Origin: Clarkia xantiana subsp. parviflora
Taxonomy: Eukaryota; Streptophyta; Magnoliopsida; Myrtales; Onagraceae
Reading direction: 5' to 3'
Length of the DNA stretch: 64,000 bases
Assembly: GCA_036873135.1 (NCBI GenBank)
Contig: JAPTYO010000004.1
Location: 33,141,105 to 33,205,104 of the forward strand
In this document: one piece after another, positions 53,027 to 64,000 of the stretch
Layout: every line of letters starts with the position of its first letter
How positions within the stretch are numbered: the stretch's first letter is position 1
Translations under genes and position numbers: made by a program
The notes under the pieces: model-generated
What the model was told of the DNA's origin: nothing
The model's database searches: none
The model's input: the letters and a program-made list of their open reading frames with translations, nothing else

Positions 53027-54064
53027 ATGACAAACGATTCGAATGCTCAGGATGGCACGGAGCAAGTTAATCTCCCTGAAACCGTCATCGATGTCGCCAA
53101 TCTTGATTTCTCTAAGGAATTTCATCCGTTCGACCTGCTCTACCTTCATACTTTGGACAATCCAGGTCAGAGCTTGATATCCTTGAAATTATCTGGCCCG
53201 GATAACTATAGAAAATGGAGCAAGGGCATGCAGATTATTTTGCTGGGCAAAAACAAGTCAGGGTTCATAACTGGCTCCTGTAAAAAGGAATCTTATGAAT
53301 CTAGGCTTCATTTACTGTGGGAACGTTGTGACGCGGTTGTTAGAGGTTGGATTATCAATTCTGTGAATGACGATATTGCTGATGGTATTATGTACTTCGA
53401 GACTGCTTTTGGTGTTTGGAAAGAGCTTCAAAATAGGTTCAATAAGATGAATGAATCTAGGATTTATCAGCTTCACTGTGAATTTGCATTGGTGCGTCAG
53501 GGAGTGGATTCAATTTCCACTTTCTATACGAGAATCAAAAATTTGTGGGGTGAATACGATTCGGCTTGCAATTTGCCTCACATAAAAGGTGATGTTTTCA
53601 AGCAGCACATTGCTCAAAAGGAAAATGAGCGAGTGTTCCAATTCCTGATGGGGCTGAGTGAAAATTTCTTGAATGTTCGCAGCAATCTTTTGCTTTGGAG
53701 ACCTTTGCCTACTCTTAATCAGGCCTATAGCATGCTGTTGCAAGAGGAAAGTCAGAGGGATGTGTCCTCTTCTGTTTCTAAACCTGATGGAGTCTCTTTT
53801 TCTGCAAAAACCATCACCATGAATGATGGAAAGCCAAAACGTCCACCAAATCCAAATCTTGAGTGCGACTTCTGTAAAAAGAAGGGGCACACCATTGACC
53901 GTTGCTACACAAAAGGGTGCGATTTCTGTCAAAGAAAGGGTCACTGTCGTGACAATTACTTTAAGTACAAAGAGTTGGTGGCCAATAAAGGAGGAGTGGT
54001 TGGAAAAGCAAACACTGTCTCTTCTGTGAGTAGTGAATGCAATGATAACGTTCCAGACGTCTAG
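53027..54064 (+). CDS. Co-2 gag with two CCHC-like knuckles
   Basis: Structural protein of the particle. The first ATG after a long leader gives MTNDSNAQDGTEQVNLPETV. Copia gag motifs follow: LKLSGPDNYRKWSKGMQIIL, LWERCDAVVRGWIINSVN and VWKELQNRFNKMNESRIYQL. Near the C-terminus are CDFCKKKGHTIDRC and CDFCQRKGHCRDNY; the second lacks its last Cys. The frame is intact for 345 codons to TAG at 54062, with the protease starting 140 bases later in a separate frame, so the usual gag-pol fusion is broken here or needs recoding. An upstream extension without ATG is open from 52919. Confidence 0.8.
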   Translation: MTNDSNAQDGTEQVNLPETVIDVANLDFSKEFHPFDLLYLHTLDNPGQSLISLKLSGPDNYRKWSKGMQIILLGKNKSGFITGSCKKESYESRLHLLWERCDAVVRGWIINSVNDDIADGIMYFETAFGVWKELQNRFNKMNESRIYQLHCEFALVRQGVDSISTFYTRIKNLWGEYDSACNLPHIKGDVFKQHIAQKENERVFQFLMGLSENFLNVRSNLLLWRPLPTLNQAYSMLLQEESQRDVSSSVSKPDGVSFSAKTITMNDGKPKRPPNPNLECDFCKKKGHTIDRCYTKGCDFCQRKGHCRDNYFKYKELVANKGGVVGKANTVSSVSSECNDNVPDV

Positions 54065-54205
54065 GGAAATTGAGCTTCACAAGGAAATGTAATCATATCC
54101 AACGAGCAGTTTGACTAACTTCTGCAGAGGGCTGGAGGCGGTGCAAATGTAGCTAACATTGCCACTGCAACCACCTCCTATGAGGGAACAACTCAGGCTG
54201 CTGGT

Positions 54206-57200
54206 ATGAACTTTTCTCTTAATCTCTATGAAAATTCAAATCCTTGGATTCTTGATACTGGTGCTAGTAGTCATATGACAAATTGTTGCTCCTGGTTAAC
54301 CAATTTCAAAAAAATCTTTGATACAAAAGTTCAATTACCAAATGGTGGATTTTCTATTGCTGCTGGAATTGGAGATTTTGAGATTATAAAGGGAAAAACA
54401 CTGAGAAACGTTCTATTTGTTCCTGATTTTAAATATAACTTGATTTATGTTTCTCAGTTAACTCAGGAACTGAATTGTTCTACCACCTTTTTTTTCCTAA
54501 AAATGCTATTATGCAGGGCCTCTCAAATGGGAGGGCCTGGGCAAGTGGTGAACAACAATCAAGATTGTATCTTCTCAATTCCAGCAGTACAATTCCTTCT
54601 TGTGTTGCTTTGAATAGTTCCTATAATGGTGTTTCTGATTTGTGGCATAAGAGACTAGGGCATGCTTCTGTAAATGTCTTAAAGATGTACCATGTTTCTA
54701 ACAATTTTCCTAATAAAACATTTGGAGTTGATGATTGCACTATCTGTCCTTTAGCTAAATTAACCAGAACTTCCTTTACTGTTTCTGATTCAAGGGCAAA
54801 AGCCCCCTTTGATTTAATCCACAGTGATGTTTGGGGTCCTTATAAGACTCCAACTTATGACAATAAACGATTCTTTCTGACAATAGTGGATGATTTTTCA
54901 AGGTTAACTTGGGTTTTTCTACTTGAATTCAAACTTGATGTCTCTGAAATTTTGATGAATTTTGTTGAGATGGTAAGAACACAGTTTGATAAGACCATCA
55001 GAATTTTCAGAACATATAATGGTGGAGAATTCTTTAGTGATCATTTAACATATTTTTTCAAATTAAGAGGAACTCTCCACCAAAGCTCCTGTTCTTACAC
55101 ACCTCAACAAAATGGTCGAGTAGAGAGAACATCGTCATATTCTTGAAATAGCCTGGGCTTTGAAACTCCAAGATTTTATTCCAAATCATTTGGGGCAATT
55201 GTATTTTGACATCTTGTTATCTTATGAATCACATGTCTAGTCTTATCTTACTCAGAAATCACCTCTTGAGATATTTGCTGGAAAAAACCCAATGTTGGTC
55301 ATTTAAGGGTATTTGGTTGCTTGTGTTTTGCAAAGAAATTAGTTGGGTTGGATAAATTTTCTGCAAGAGCAATTCCTGCTGCATTTATGGGGTATTCAGA
55401 AACCCAAAAAGGTTATCTACTTTTGATCTTGATGCAAAAAAATTCTGTCAGCAGGGATGTTATGGAAAATGTGTTCCCTTTTCAAAGTAGTAATTTTAAC
55501 CCCCAGCCATTTTTTGAACAGACATCTCTTGATTCTGATATCTATGATGGTGATCATGGTTCTGATCATTCTGAGAATTTATTTGATGATACACAAGAAA
55601 ATGTTGGTACAGATTCTGTTGCTCAGCTACATGATGACCCACAAATCACTTTGGATTCTGATAGCCCAATTAGTCCCTCTGCTACAAATGATGATGTCCA
55701 TATCACATCTGATGCAGCCCCTCCACAGCCTTGGAGGTCCACTCGAACAAGAAAGGCCCCTATTAATTTACAGGACTATGTCCTATCTTCTGTCCCTATT
55801 CCATATCCTATTTCCAACTATGTTGGTTATTCTGGTATCTTCTCTGATTATAAGTGTTATTTATCTGCAATTTCTAAATTGACTGAACCTACTTCCTTTG
55901 AGCAAGCTGCACAAGATGCAGGTTGGGTGCAAGCCATGCAAGATGAAATCTCTGCATTGGAGGACAATGGTACTTGAGAGCCGTACAAGCTCCCACCAGG
56001 TAAAAAACCCACTGGCTCCAAATGGGTTTATAAACAAAAATATCATTCAGATGGCTCCCTAGAGAGGTATAAGGCTAGGCTTGTAGCCAAATGTTACAAA
56101 CAAAAGCAGGGAACTGATTATTTTGAGACTTTTTCACCAATTGTTAAAATGAAAACTGTGAGAACTGTTTTATCATTTGCTTCTGTTAATAATTGGCCCC
56201 TTTATCAAATGGATGTTTTCAATGCTTTTTTACAAGGTGATTTAACTGAGGAGGTCTATATGACTTTACCTCAGGGTTTCCGTAATCAGGGGGAGTTTGG
56301 TGATAACATAATTTGCAGATTACGAAAATCTCTTTATGGTTTAAAACAAGCATCTAGACAGTGGAATTTAAAATTAACAGATGCCCTTATTAACTCTGGT
56401 TACTCACAGTCCTCTTTTGATTATTCCCTATTTTCAAAAATAGATGGTTCTGAGATTGTTAGTATATGTTGATGATTTTCTTGTCACTGGAAACAGTGAG
56501 AGGCTGGTTTCTGATCTTAAATCTGTTTTGATGTCCAATTTTAAAATGAACTTGGGGGAATTGCAATACTTTCTTGGGATAGAGGTAGCTAGGTCCAGTA
56601 AAGGAATAGTGCTCTCCCAACGAAAATATGCATTAGAACTCATTTTTTAGGTTGGTTTGGCTGGAGGGAAGCCAGCTGAAACCCCTATGGAAATGAATTT
56701 GAAGCTTACAACAAAGAAATATGATGATCTGGTTCAAAAAAACCAGTCTGATGCTTTGATTTCTGATGATTCCAGATTCAGAAGGCTTGTTGGTAAATTG
56801 TTGTATCTTACATTAACTAGGCCTAATATTTCCTTTGATGTGTAGCATTTGAGTCAATTCTTGAATCAGCCTAAATAGTCACACTGGGAAGCTGCAATGA
56901 GACTTGTCAGGTACTTGAAAGGCAGTCCAGGAAAAGGTATTTTACTGTCTTCTGGAAGCATGATAGAATTGATAGGCTATGGGGATTTCAGATTGGGGTA
57001 ATTGTTTGGAATCTAGACGATCTTTAACTGGTTATTGTATTAAGATGGGAGAGTCCCTTATATCCTGGAAAGTGAAAAAGCATGATGTGGTGTCAACTTC
57101 CTCAGCTGAGGTCGAGTAAAGGGCAATTAGGCATACTATAAGTGAAATTGTGTGGTTGCGTGGTCTGTTTTCCTCAAGAGTTGCCATATGTTATCCACTG

Positions 57201-57462
57201 TGATAACAAAGCAGCAATTCAATTGCAAACAACCCAATTTTTCATGAGAGAACCAAGCATATATAGAAATAGACTGTCACTTTGCTAGGGAAAAATTGTT
57301 GGATGGAACAATACGTTTTCTGCACATTAAAACTGATGAACAGCCTGTAGACTTGTTCACCAAGGCACTCTCTAAAAGGCAACATAACTACTTGGAAGGT
57401 AAATTGGGTTTGAAGGATATTTTTGTTGTGGCTAATCAAAAGTTGAATGATGCAGGATAATT
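54206..57462 (+). pseudogene. Co-2 pol: protease, integrase, RT, RNase H (degenerate)
   Basis: Polyprotein in Copia order. Protease at 54236: NPWILDTGASSHMTNC. A frameshift follows near 54500, then the integrase zinc region LWHKRLGHASVN ... CTICPLAK, catalytic Asp in LIHSDVWGPY, RTYNGGEF where the second Asp is replaced, and YTPQQNGRVER with the Glu before another frameshift near 55130. A TGA at 55975 replaces the Trp of NGTWEPYKLP-type motifs. RT has QMDVFNAFLQGDLTEEVYM and the catalytic VYVDDFLVTG at about 56462, in a shifted frame. RNase H (VSTSSAEVE) meets TAA. At least four disabling changes are visible, so it cannot act on its own. Confidence 0.88.
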
Positions 57463-57504
57463 GTTGGTTACTTGGATTTGAAGAAGTCCAAGATTGAGGG
57501 GGAG

Positions 57505-57876
57505 TGTTAAATAATGTGGCCCATTGGATTCAATCTTCTGCAATCTTGGCCTTGTGTATTTGGCTGGTGTTTTGATGGCTTGGTCTGTGTCATCTCAGAT
57601 GGTTTTGTTGTTGGGTCTGGGCTAGGCCCATCTGTTGCGTGTGTGTTGGTTGGTTGAGATATTATTAGGCCAACTTCTGGTGGGTCTAATTGTGTGGAGG
57701 TTATGAACTTAAGTGGTCCATGTGTAATTATTGGGAACTTGACCCTATATATATTTGGTGAGAGTGTTAGGGTTTCCCTAGTCCTCGATGAGCCACAAAA
57801 ATATATCCACTCATTTTCTTCTCTATTACTTCTTCTCTGTTAGGGATTCATGCGATCTAGGGTTTGGCATTTCACA
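57505..57876 (+). repeat. Co-2 3' LTR
   Basis: 372 bp, collinear with the 5' LTR, with scattered substitutions (for example GTGGCCCATTGG against GTGGCCCGTTGG). Confidence 0.93.
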
Positions 57877-60004
57877 TACCATAGGAAAAACAGTTCAAAT
57901 AGGAGATAACTAAAAATATCAACTACCATTGTTTTTATCCAAAAAAAAAAAGCTTAAAATAATACTACTTGTACAACAAGTAAACTTGCTTGGACTTCAA
58001 TGTTTCTTCGAATTGCAGATGTTCATCTTCATCCCGCTGATCATCTTCAAACCAAAGCTTCCTCTTCACAATCTGACCTTTATAATTAAGAACAAATGAA
58101 GGGTCGTGGTGATGATTCGGATGTGCCAGAGCAAGCATCTGGGCACAAGGAAATGAGGGATGAACAACAAGTATGAGTTGTGCTTTAATTTCGTTTTTGT
58201 ATTATTATTGTACCAACAAGCGTAGTTATGCCAAGCAGGTTGGCGGGATCTCTATGCGGTTATTCTTGAAGGATCCTAAGTTTCCTCTCCGGAATCCAAT
58301 TTTTTGGAAAGGATTGCTTGGTTAGTACCTATCATCAATTGCGGTAAGTCATCATCATGCAGCAGTAGACTCCGAGCTTTCGTTGATTTTACCTGCTGCT
58401 TAAGTTTCTTTATTACGCGTACACCCTGCACTAACAGACCATGTTGGATATCTTGGTTATGTGCCAAAGCTTCTCTCCATTGTTGCCTATGATGGTAGAC
58501 TAGAAACCACGTCATCCACTGAGGTCTGTTATGGCCACCAGAATGAAAGTGAGACAGATCATGGAAGCCTGCTCAAACTCTTCAAGAGCGTGTTCGCCTT
58601 AGTTGCCTACATGTTTTGCATCAACTCACTGCCACTTCTGCTTGTGCAGAAGCTATGACAGCAACCAGTGTAGTAACATCTCAAGTATATATATATATAT
58701 TTTCTTTCTTTCTTTTTTAATGTGATGGAGTTATGCACTCAAGAAATTAAAGTACGTCTTAAGGTAAATAGTTGAATTATCATGTTAGAAAGGCAACATC
58801 TCCTTGTTGGAAATGAGCAAACTAGATAGAATCAAAACAAGGATATCGGGTGTGGACTCTCTAAACTATGGGAGCACTCGCTTATATTTAAGACTTTAAA
58901 CTTGTACATGGACCTGATATATTATTGAGTTGAGTGTTGGCCTTTCCATTTACTAAGGAAATAAGATTTCTTTTTTTTTTTTTAAATCATAGTGAAGCGT
59001 TTCTATCAGGCTTCCTCTCCTCTTCATGATGATTTTGTCTCCATGTAGGTTGTTCTGTTGCTAATGAAAGCTATTGGTTGACATGGTGGAAGTATATTGG
59101 CACTGGAAACCCTAAAACGTGTGTAGTTGCTGTTGGTGACCAAGGACTCAAGTAAATATATATTTTCCCTCTTTGTATTGTGCATATCTGGTCTATGTTA
59201 TTACTTAATACTTACAATCGAGAACTACCAAATTATACCCGAAAATGCAAATTGTCCCAAAGTGACAAAAAAAATGCTAATCTATTGGGACTTACAATGT
59301 ATTAGCTTTCTTGCATTTCAGATGCTATTATCAACTATCAAGGGTCTGTGAGCCCTAAATTCCATGTTTGAGGCTTTCAACCAAATGTAGCTATTTATTT
59401 TCATGCTTCACTTCCTTCCTTCATTCCTTAATACTGATGGGTGGCGGTAATATGGCAGAGTTGGGCTTGTAAATTTATTCTTTGGACTACTTGATTGGAG
59501 GAGTGGAGGAAGAAGTGGACTTTTTGCTCAGATGAAGTGGAATGGATCTGAAGCGTCCATTAACAGAGTTCTTGCAGTTGAGGTAACCCATAAATAATTG
59601 CTAGCTCTTATATACTTCGTGGATGCGCTATGTGGTTCTTCACTGAGCTTTAAGTACTTCAGTTGTATCTTTTTAGAACAAAGTAGATGGGTTAGTGTGT
59701 GGTAGTCTGATTTTACTCGGAACTGATAGGAAATCTTTTGAAAATAAGATTTAAATAATTTCATCTAAAAAGACAAGTTTTTGAATGGCAGATACTACAT
59801 GTATTCGCAGCAGAAGGATCCCATTGCACGAAAGTTGGGGAAATACTGAATGCATCTGATGTAAGTCTCTAACTACCTCAATTCCTTGGTGTTTTTGTTG
59901 GTTTTGGAAGTGTTACTATATGTGATGATGGTACAGGTATGAAGTGCATACAAGAACCAGAAACATGATTTGTTTCATCCATCAACTGCTCAATCTATAT
60001 ATAG

Positions 60005-60721
60005 TGTTGCGTCCTGGATGAACTGGGTCGTGAGGACGCGTCTGTTCGTATGGTTGAGCGGGTTTTCGGGCTGTAACCCTTCGTCTGAAAGAGGTTTGTG
60101 CCACTGACGAATGTTCGGTTGAGTCTCGGAAAGTCTGTGTCCAAAAAGGCGGTTGTGTCTCGGGAGGCGTCTGAGTCTCAAAAGGTGGTGGTCTATGCAC
60201 AAGTTCGGACGTCTGGGGCGCCGATTCCTGCACAAAGGGCCGATGCTAGCACGGAGAGGGGGGGTGGTGCTAGCGGAGCCCTCTCCGAAGCTTAAGTCAC
60301 TATAGGGCTAAAAGGGTAATTCTAGAGAGAGAAAATATTTCTAGAGAGTCAGAGCTCAAAATACCAAAGTTGGGCAAAATGAGAGGAAGTGTCAAAATGG
60401 GTGCCCAAGGCCTCCTATTTATAGGCTTCCTTGGGACCGGACCCGGTTTTAAAGCGTTTTGATGACGGTTCAAAAGCAAGCGGTAACCGTCATCCATATT
60501 GGCAATGCGCGAACTCGACTTCTCTACACGTAACGGTAATCGCAAAAACGGTAATCGCACAATACCCGTAATGCAATCCGGAGGTCCGGTCCGGACGCGC
60601 GTAGCGCGCTTCCGGACCGTTTTGACCCTTTGGGAGACGTTTTTCAAGTCAAGATGTAATTTTGACGTGTTTACGAGGCCCGAAATGTAAATACGAACCC
60701 GAATTGGACACATATCCATCA
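60005..60721 (-). repeat. Gy-D: solo Gypsy LTR with TATAG target duplication
   Basis: 717 bp. Sense (minus) start TGATGGATATGTGTCCAATT, end CAGGACGCAACA; flanked by TATAG at 60000-60004 and 60722-60726. TATAAATAG at 60424-60416, TCTCTCTAGA leader motifs, R/U5 hairpin at 60286-60245. Same group as Gy-A, Gy-B and Gy-C. It interrupts the last GRV2 exon. Confidence 0.92.
60245..60286 (-). promoter_or_regulatory. R/U5 hairpin with GGAGAGGG box, Gy-D
   Basis: Minus strand: GGAGAGGG (60286-60279), stem GCTAGCAC (60274-60267) pairing with GTGCTAGC (60252-60245), loop CACCCCCCCTCTCC. The loop end CCCTCTCC is the exact complement of the box. GGCCCTTTGTGCAGG follows. Confidence 0.8.
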
Positions 60722-60874
60722 TATAGCATCAGCAAATTAAATGGATCTGGAGTTGCAGGTTTTATAAACAATAACCCTTCTTCTTCTTCTTCATTATCTT
60801 ATTCATTCATAATCGTTTTTTACTACCAATTACACGATAGTAGAGCTGAACCCAAGAAAAAAACTACACAATAG

Positions 60875-61690
60875 TCGATATTTTTACTTAATAATATAGA
60901 TATATTATTTGGATTCAGAAATTTCAATGGTTAGAATGATTAGAAAAGATGTTTTTTTTTTCCCTTAACTAAGAATGATAATGCTGCTCATCATCTATGT
61001 AAGTGACCATGCTAAGAAAAGCTCACACTTATATACCTCGATTTGTCACTAATATCACATTTTACTTTTGTTGCAATTTTCAAGATATATGAACACATCA
61101 TTTTAAAGGCTTATCATTTTTGTAGCGTAATTCATAAGTCAGGCGAGATCGTAGTGGCTCATACTCTAACATTCATCTTCTGTCATCTCCATCTCACGTG
61201 CATATTGTTTACATAGATGAGAACTATGCATATCTACAACTGCTACAACAAAGCCCATGTTTAACTATATTTAACCAAACTATAATTTTATAAGTGTTGC
61301 TTTATACTAACTTTACTTTTTAATTAATTTGTTGACAGTTGCAGCTTGCATGCATTGGTATCCTTGAAAAGGAAAAGGAAAACATTGGGAATGTTTGGAG
61401 AATATGATCTTACTTCGAGATCGTTATGTAAAAAATAATATGGTACGAGTGTTTGAGAATGTTTTTCCATAAACAAGATCGGGTGAACGTCGAGAATGTC
61501 TAGCGAGTAATGAAGCCCACAAGTATAGAGGATTTATTTTTCAAAATTCAAATCTATTTGTTAGGTTGCAAAAAGAGAACAATTATTTTGATTTGGTTCT
61601 AAACAAAGTAATACTTTCGACATTTGATTAATTTATCTTATTGTTTCAATTAAAACTAATGTAATTACAAAGAAACTTTAAAATAAGATT
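60875..61690. other. Helitron 3' part, no gene recognised
   Basis: AT-rich, no coding motif, ending at the Helitron hairpin. Confidence 0.45.
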
Positions 61691-61725
61691 TACATGCGTG
61701 TGCAACGCACGCGCGAAATAACTAG

Positions 61726-62458
61726 TATATATATATTTTACACTAATAACTCTTGCGCATTTCAATTAGATTGTACATGATAGTAAAGTGCACAGATTCT
61801 ATTCTGGTGAAGTAATTTTAAATAGAAAATGTTAAAAAGATAAAGCTTATATTAACAAGATTGAAGCCCGTCAAATTAGGACCCAAGGTTTGTCAATGCC
61901 AAGGTGATCGGGCTGAAATTTAGTTTGACCAGAGTTGGTCAATGCAGATGTGGCAAAGAGTATGTTGAAGTATAATTAAGAGTGTATTGAAGGCATTAAG
62001 TTCGATTTATAAGACAACTGTCTAAGAGATCAGAGCTTTTTTAGCACTTCTAACCTTATTGCAACCATGACAACCGATCCAAAATCACTATACATACATC
62101 AGCCAATCACTATGGGATTGCCTTAGTTACGTGAATCCTAACCAAGAAGAATTATGGGAGTTGGAGCAGACAAGTCATGAACGCTCTTATATTGAGATCG
62201 AAGGAAGTGTTCGTCAATGAAATTGTGGTGAAACCTAATGCTGAGTCGTGCGACCATGAAGCCTGCATGAAGTGCAATGCAATTTTTATTTCCTAGATCA
62301 CCAGCACTATTGATCTTGCCTTAGAACCAAGTGTAACTATAGAAGTATGAGGACCTTTTTATATAGTATCATTAGTTCGGGTGTTTTCTATCATATTGTA
62401 AAAAATAGTTAGTTAACCTTATACTATAAATAGTAGGTTATGGTTGTAAATGGGAATT
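61726..62458. other. Right flank of the Helitron; no gene seen
   Basis: 61726-61790 is the right half of the repeat cut by the Helitron. After that there is unassigned DNA with ACTATAAATAGTAGG near 62433, a possible TATA box; I could not tie it to a gene or element. Confidence 0.45.
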
Positions 62459-63258
62459 TGAGGATTGAGAATTTGGGGCGCCCTTCATGTTAACCCATTA
62501 ACCTCACCCAATTGAGGTGTAAGTTGGTTAGAGCAAGTAATCTTATTTATGTAGGCTTGGCCGAAATAATTGGGCTTGCTAATTAACTATAAGGATTAAG
62601 GTCCAGTAAAAGTGGGTCAAATGCTAGATTTGACCGAATCTATTGTTTAATGGAGATTAGATGTTCTAATATTCTTAGTTAACAAATATATATATTTTAA
62701 GTAAATGATATATTAGGTAAATAAATTTTATATATATAATCATCTATGATAATTATATATATTATAAATATATATTGGATTCTATTTAAGGTAATATATA
62801 TATATATTCTCAATAGAATATTGGTATCTATATCTATATAATTAAATATAATTGTTGCCAGTCTTTACCTATCTATAACTTGGAACAAATCACTTCATCC
62901 CCTTATATAAGGTGAAGTTCCGGCCGGCCTATGGATCAACCATTAGTGTGATTTTGCAATTAATCATTTAAACCACCAATAGAGAGTTTTGAGAGAAAAA
63001 CCTATTATCTAGACCCCAAGTCTACTTCTCCCAATCCGCGAGGTTTAGTTCGTGGAGAATAGAGCATACATTTCCGCAAAGTGCAGGATTGAAGGACCCG
63101 ATCAGACTGCGAAACAACCTAGTTGAAGACGATTGGGAGCGAAGGAGCTTGAAGAAGAAGAAATTGCATGTTCATCAAGCTAAGAGCTGTGGGATAATCT
63201 CGTCAAGAACGTTTAGTAAAGTTATCGTTTTGTTTGTGATTATCTGTTATTTTCAACA
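62459..63258 (+). repeat. Co-3 left LTR (ends tentative)
   Basis: Begins TGAGGATTGAGAATTTGG and GGCGCCCTTCATG, and aligns with the start of the right copy at 63578. Contains CCTTATATAAGG (62902-62914) and TCCGGCCGGCCTATGG, a motif shared with the Co-1 LTR. The 3' limit, ...TTTTCAACA at 63258, is a guess based on a following TGGTCATCAACCAGA that could be a degenerate primer site. The frame 63089-63319 has no recognised domain. Confidence 0.45.
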
Positions 63259-63577
63259 GGTGGTCATCAACCAGATATGTGTACTATTATGTTGTGAACA
63301 TTTGTGCTTATGGTCCTAGAGTCTATAATCCTATGGGATTGGACCTAAGAAACTTACATGTGTGATCAAAGATACAAGGCAAATATTTTATTTTTTACAG
63401 GAACAAGACAACCTGATAGTTGCACCGACGTTACAATACTCCCAACAGATGAGTAACTTAGTTTTGTTAGTGTTCGCCGGTCGCATAGGCTAATCTCGTA
63501 TGGAAACGGATGGAAGGTAATAGACGACAAGCATTACAAGTATAATAGGCGCCCTTCCATTCAGGCGACTGGGAGCT
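63259..63577 (+). mobile_element. Short interior of Co-3
   Basis: About 320 bases between the LTR-like copies. TTACAATACTCCCAACAGAT, CTCGTATGG and GACGACAAGCATTACAAG align in order with the 3' non-coding end of Co-1 (minus strand 15330-15160), and GACTGGGAGC precedes the next LTR as GAGTTGGAGC does in Co-1. No coding domains: either a miniature (TRIM-like) element or a large internal deletion. Confidence 0.5.
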
Positions 63578-64000
63578 GTTAGCAATTATAACAATTGGGT
63601 CACCCTTCATAGGAGTTCATTAACCATGCTTAATTGAGTGTAAGTTAATTAGAAAAAACTAACCCATTATTTAGGCCTAGTGCCGAAATTAATAAGTGTT
63701 AGGTTCCGATTGGACTTGCTCATTAACTGTAATGATTAAAGTCAATTAAGTTGAGCATTACTATATAATTCGGCCGACCTAGTGTAGGGTTACTTGGTTG
63801 TTATGTTTTGACCACCTTGATTTAAGGAAGGTGAATCAAATATTGATCTATATAGATATATATGGTAATTATACATATATATAATTTTATAGGAATAATT
63901 ATATATACAATCTACAATATATAATAAATATAAATTATATTCTATTCTATATAGAAAATATATATATTTATAAGGAAATAATATATTCAATATAATATAT
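63578..64000 (+). repeat. Co-3 right LTR, cut by the window edge
   Basis: Begins TGTTAGCAATTATAACAATT and GGGTCACCCTTCAT and has ATTCGGCCGACCTAG at 63768. The remainder to the edge is AT-rich. Confidence 0.5.

Larger units (their letters stand above)
52426..57876 (+). mobile_element. Co-2: complete Ty1/Copia element, TACCA target duplication
   Basis: LTRs 52426-52797 and 57505-57876, flanked by TACCA at 52421-52425 and 57877-57881. The primer site TGGTATCAGACC right after the 5' LTR fits initiator Met tRNA. The polypurine tract is TTGAGGGGGAG before the 3' LTR. Gag is open; pol has stops and frameshifts. The LTRs differ at scattered bases, so it is not a very recent insertion. Confidence 0.93.
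58100..60874 (+). pseudogene. GRV2: C-terminal exons of GRV2/KAM2 (DNAJC13/RME-8 family), captured and broken
   Basis: GRV2 is a large endosomal DnaJ-domain protein needed for vacuolar and endocytic traffic in plants. Only its last exons are present, introns included: to 58170 (DVPEQASGHKEMRDEQQ), 58239-58684 (LFLKDPKFPLRNP, VSLLRVHPALTDHVGYLGYV, QERVRLSCLHVLHQL in a shifted frame), 59049-59151 (LLLMKAIG, GGSILALETLKR), 59459-59582 (DWRSGGRSGLFAQMKWNGSE), 59792-59860 (EGSHCTKVGEILNASD) and 59937 onward (SAYKNQKHDLFHPSTAQS). The last exon is split by the solo LTR Gy-D and resumes at 60727 with NGSGVAGFINNNPSSSSSL. Several stops (two in the second exon, TGA after KAIG, TGA before SAY) and indels. 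No DnaJ domain. Retained introns point to DNA-level capture by the Helitron. Family recognised from memory. Confidence 0.8.
44461..61725 (+). mobile_element. Helitron carrying GRV2 exons, expanded by four later insertions
   Basis: The 3' end has the hairpin GCGTGTGC-AAC-GCACGCGC (61696-61714), then GAAATAA and CTAG (61722-61725) followed by target T. The proposed 5' end is CCTACCAATATAAAATTGAG at 44461, one substitution from the usual TC start, directly after a TA run. The two flanks, 44140-44460 and 61726-61790, join to rebuild the repeat seen whole at 30780-31975. Subtracting the hAT, LINE, Copia and solo LTR with their duplications leaves about 4.2 kb. No Rep/helicase was found, so it is non-autonomous. 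Confidence 0.65.

Noticed and set aside
60245..60286. Classical H-type pseudoknot from the box and hairpin
   Set aside because: There are no bases between loop pairing and second stem, so full simultaneous pairing looks sterically impossible; alternative pairings are preferred.

Overview
The window is nuclear DNA of a flowering plant, probably a eudicot. It has an intact intron-containing GH9 cellulase gene, a degraded fragment of a plant DnaJ-type endocytosis gene (GRV2/DNAJC13), AT-rich spacers, and a dense stack of plant transposable elements: Tat-lineage Gypsy, Ogre-like LTRs, Copia, an L1-type LINE carrying a plant RNase H, Helitrons, hAT, MULE, PIF/Harbinger and CACTA. No CRISPR arrays, bacterial operons, rRNA or tRNA genes were seen. 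All homology calls come from motifs recognised by eye; no database search was possible.

Layout. 1-6440: minus-strand Tat-lineage Gypsy element (Gy-A) running off the left edge, with pol remnants, a deleted gag and one LTR. 6628-8398: Ogre-like LTR (Og-1). 8630-10926: minus-strand GH9 endoglucanase in seven exons, the only convincing intact host gene. 11530-14593: LTR plus non-coding interior of another Gypsy element (Gy-C). 14594-21480: decayed minus-strand Copia element (Co-1). 21974-23803: solo Ogre-like LTR (Og-2) with 5-bp target duplication. 24398-32010: a mosaic of a LINE stub, MULE-type MITEs, a hAT element, a MULE, a Harbinger-type MITE, a CACTA end, a Helitron end, a small two-exon candidate gene and an SR-rich orphan reading frame. 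32285-43367: a retroposed sequence split by a complete Gypsy element, Gy-B (32469-42319). 44461-61725: a Helitron of about 4.2 kb net, expanded to 17 kb by insertion of a hAT element, an intact LINE, a Copia element (Co-2) and a solo Gypsy LTR (Gy-D). It carries the C-terminal exons of GRV2. 62459-64000: two LTR-like copies of a further Copia-type element (Co-3).

The main result of the hunt is a conserved structure in the R/U5 region of the four Gypsy families (five LTR copies). A GGAGAGGG box is followed by a hairpin whose stem sequence differs from family to family while pairing is kept, around a conserved C-rich loop that can also pair with the GGAGAGGG box. Other points are the Helitron bracketed by two halves of one repeat, a Gypsy element with a Gag-protease-Gag-like order plus a spliced antisense gene instead of reverse transcriptase and integrase, and matching splice signals inside both Ogre-like LTRs.

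Most genes here do not work together in a pathway. The order of nesting, read from target-site duplications, is the main biological record.
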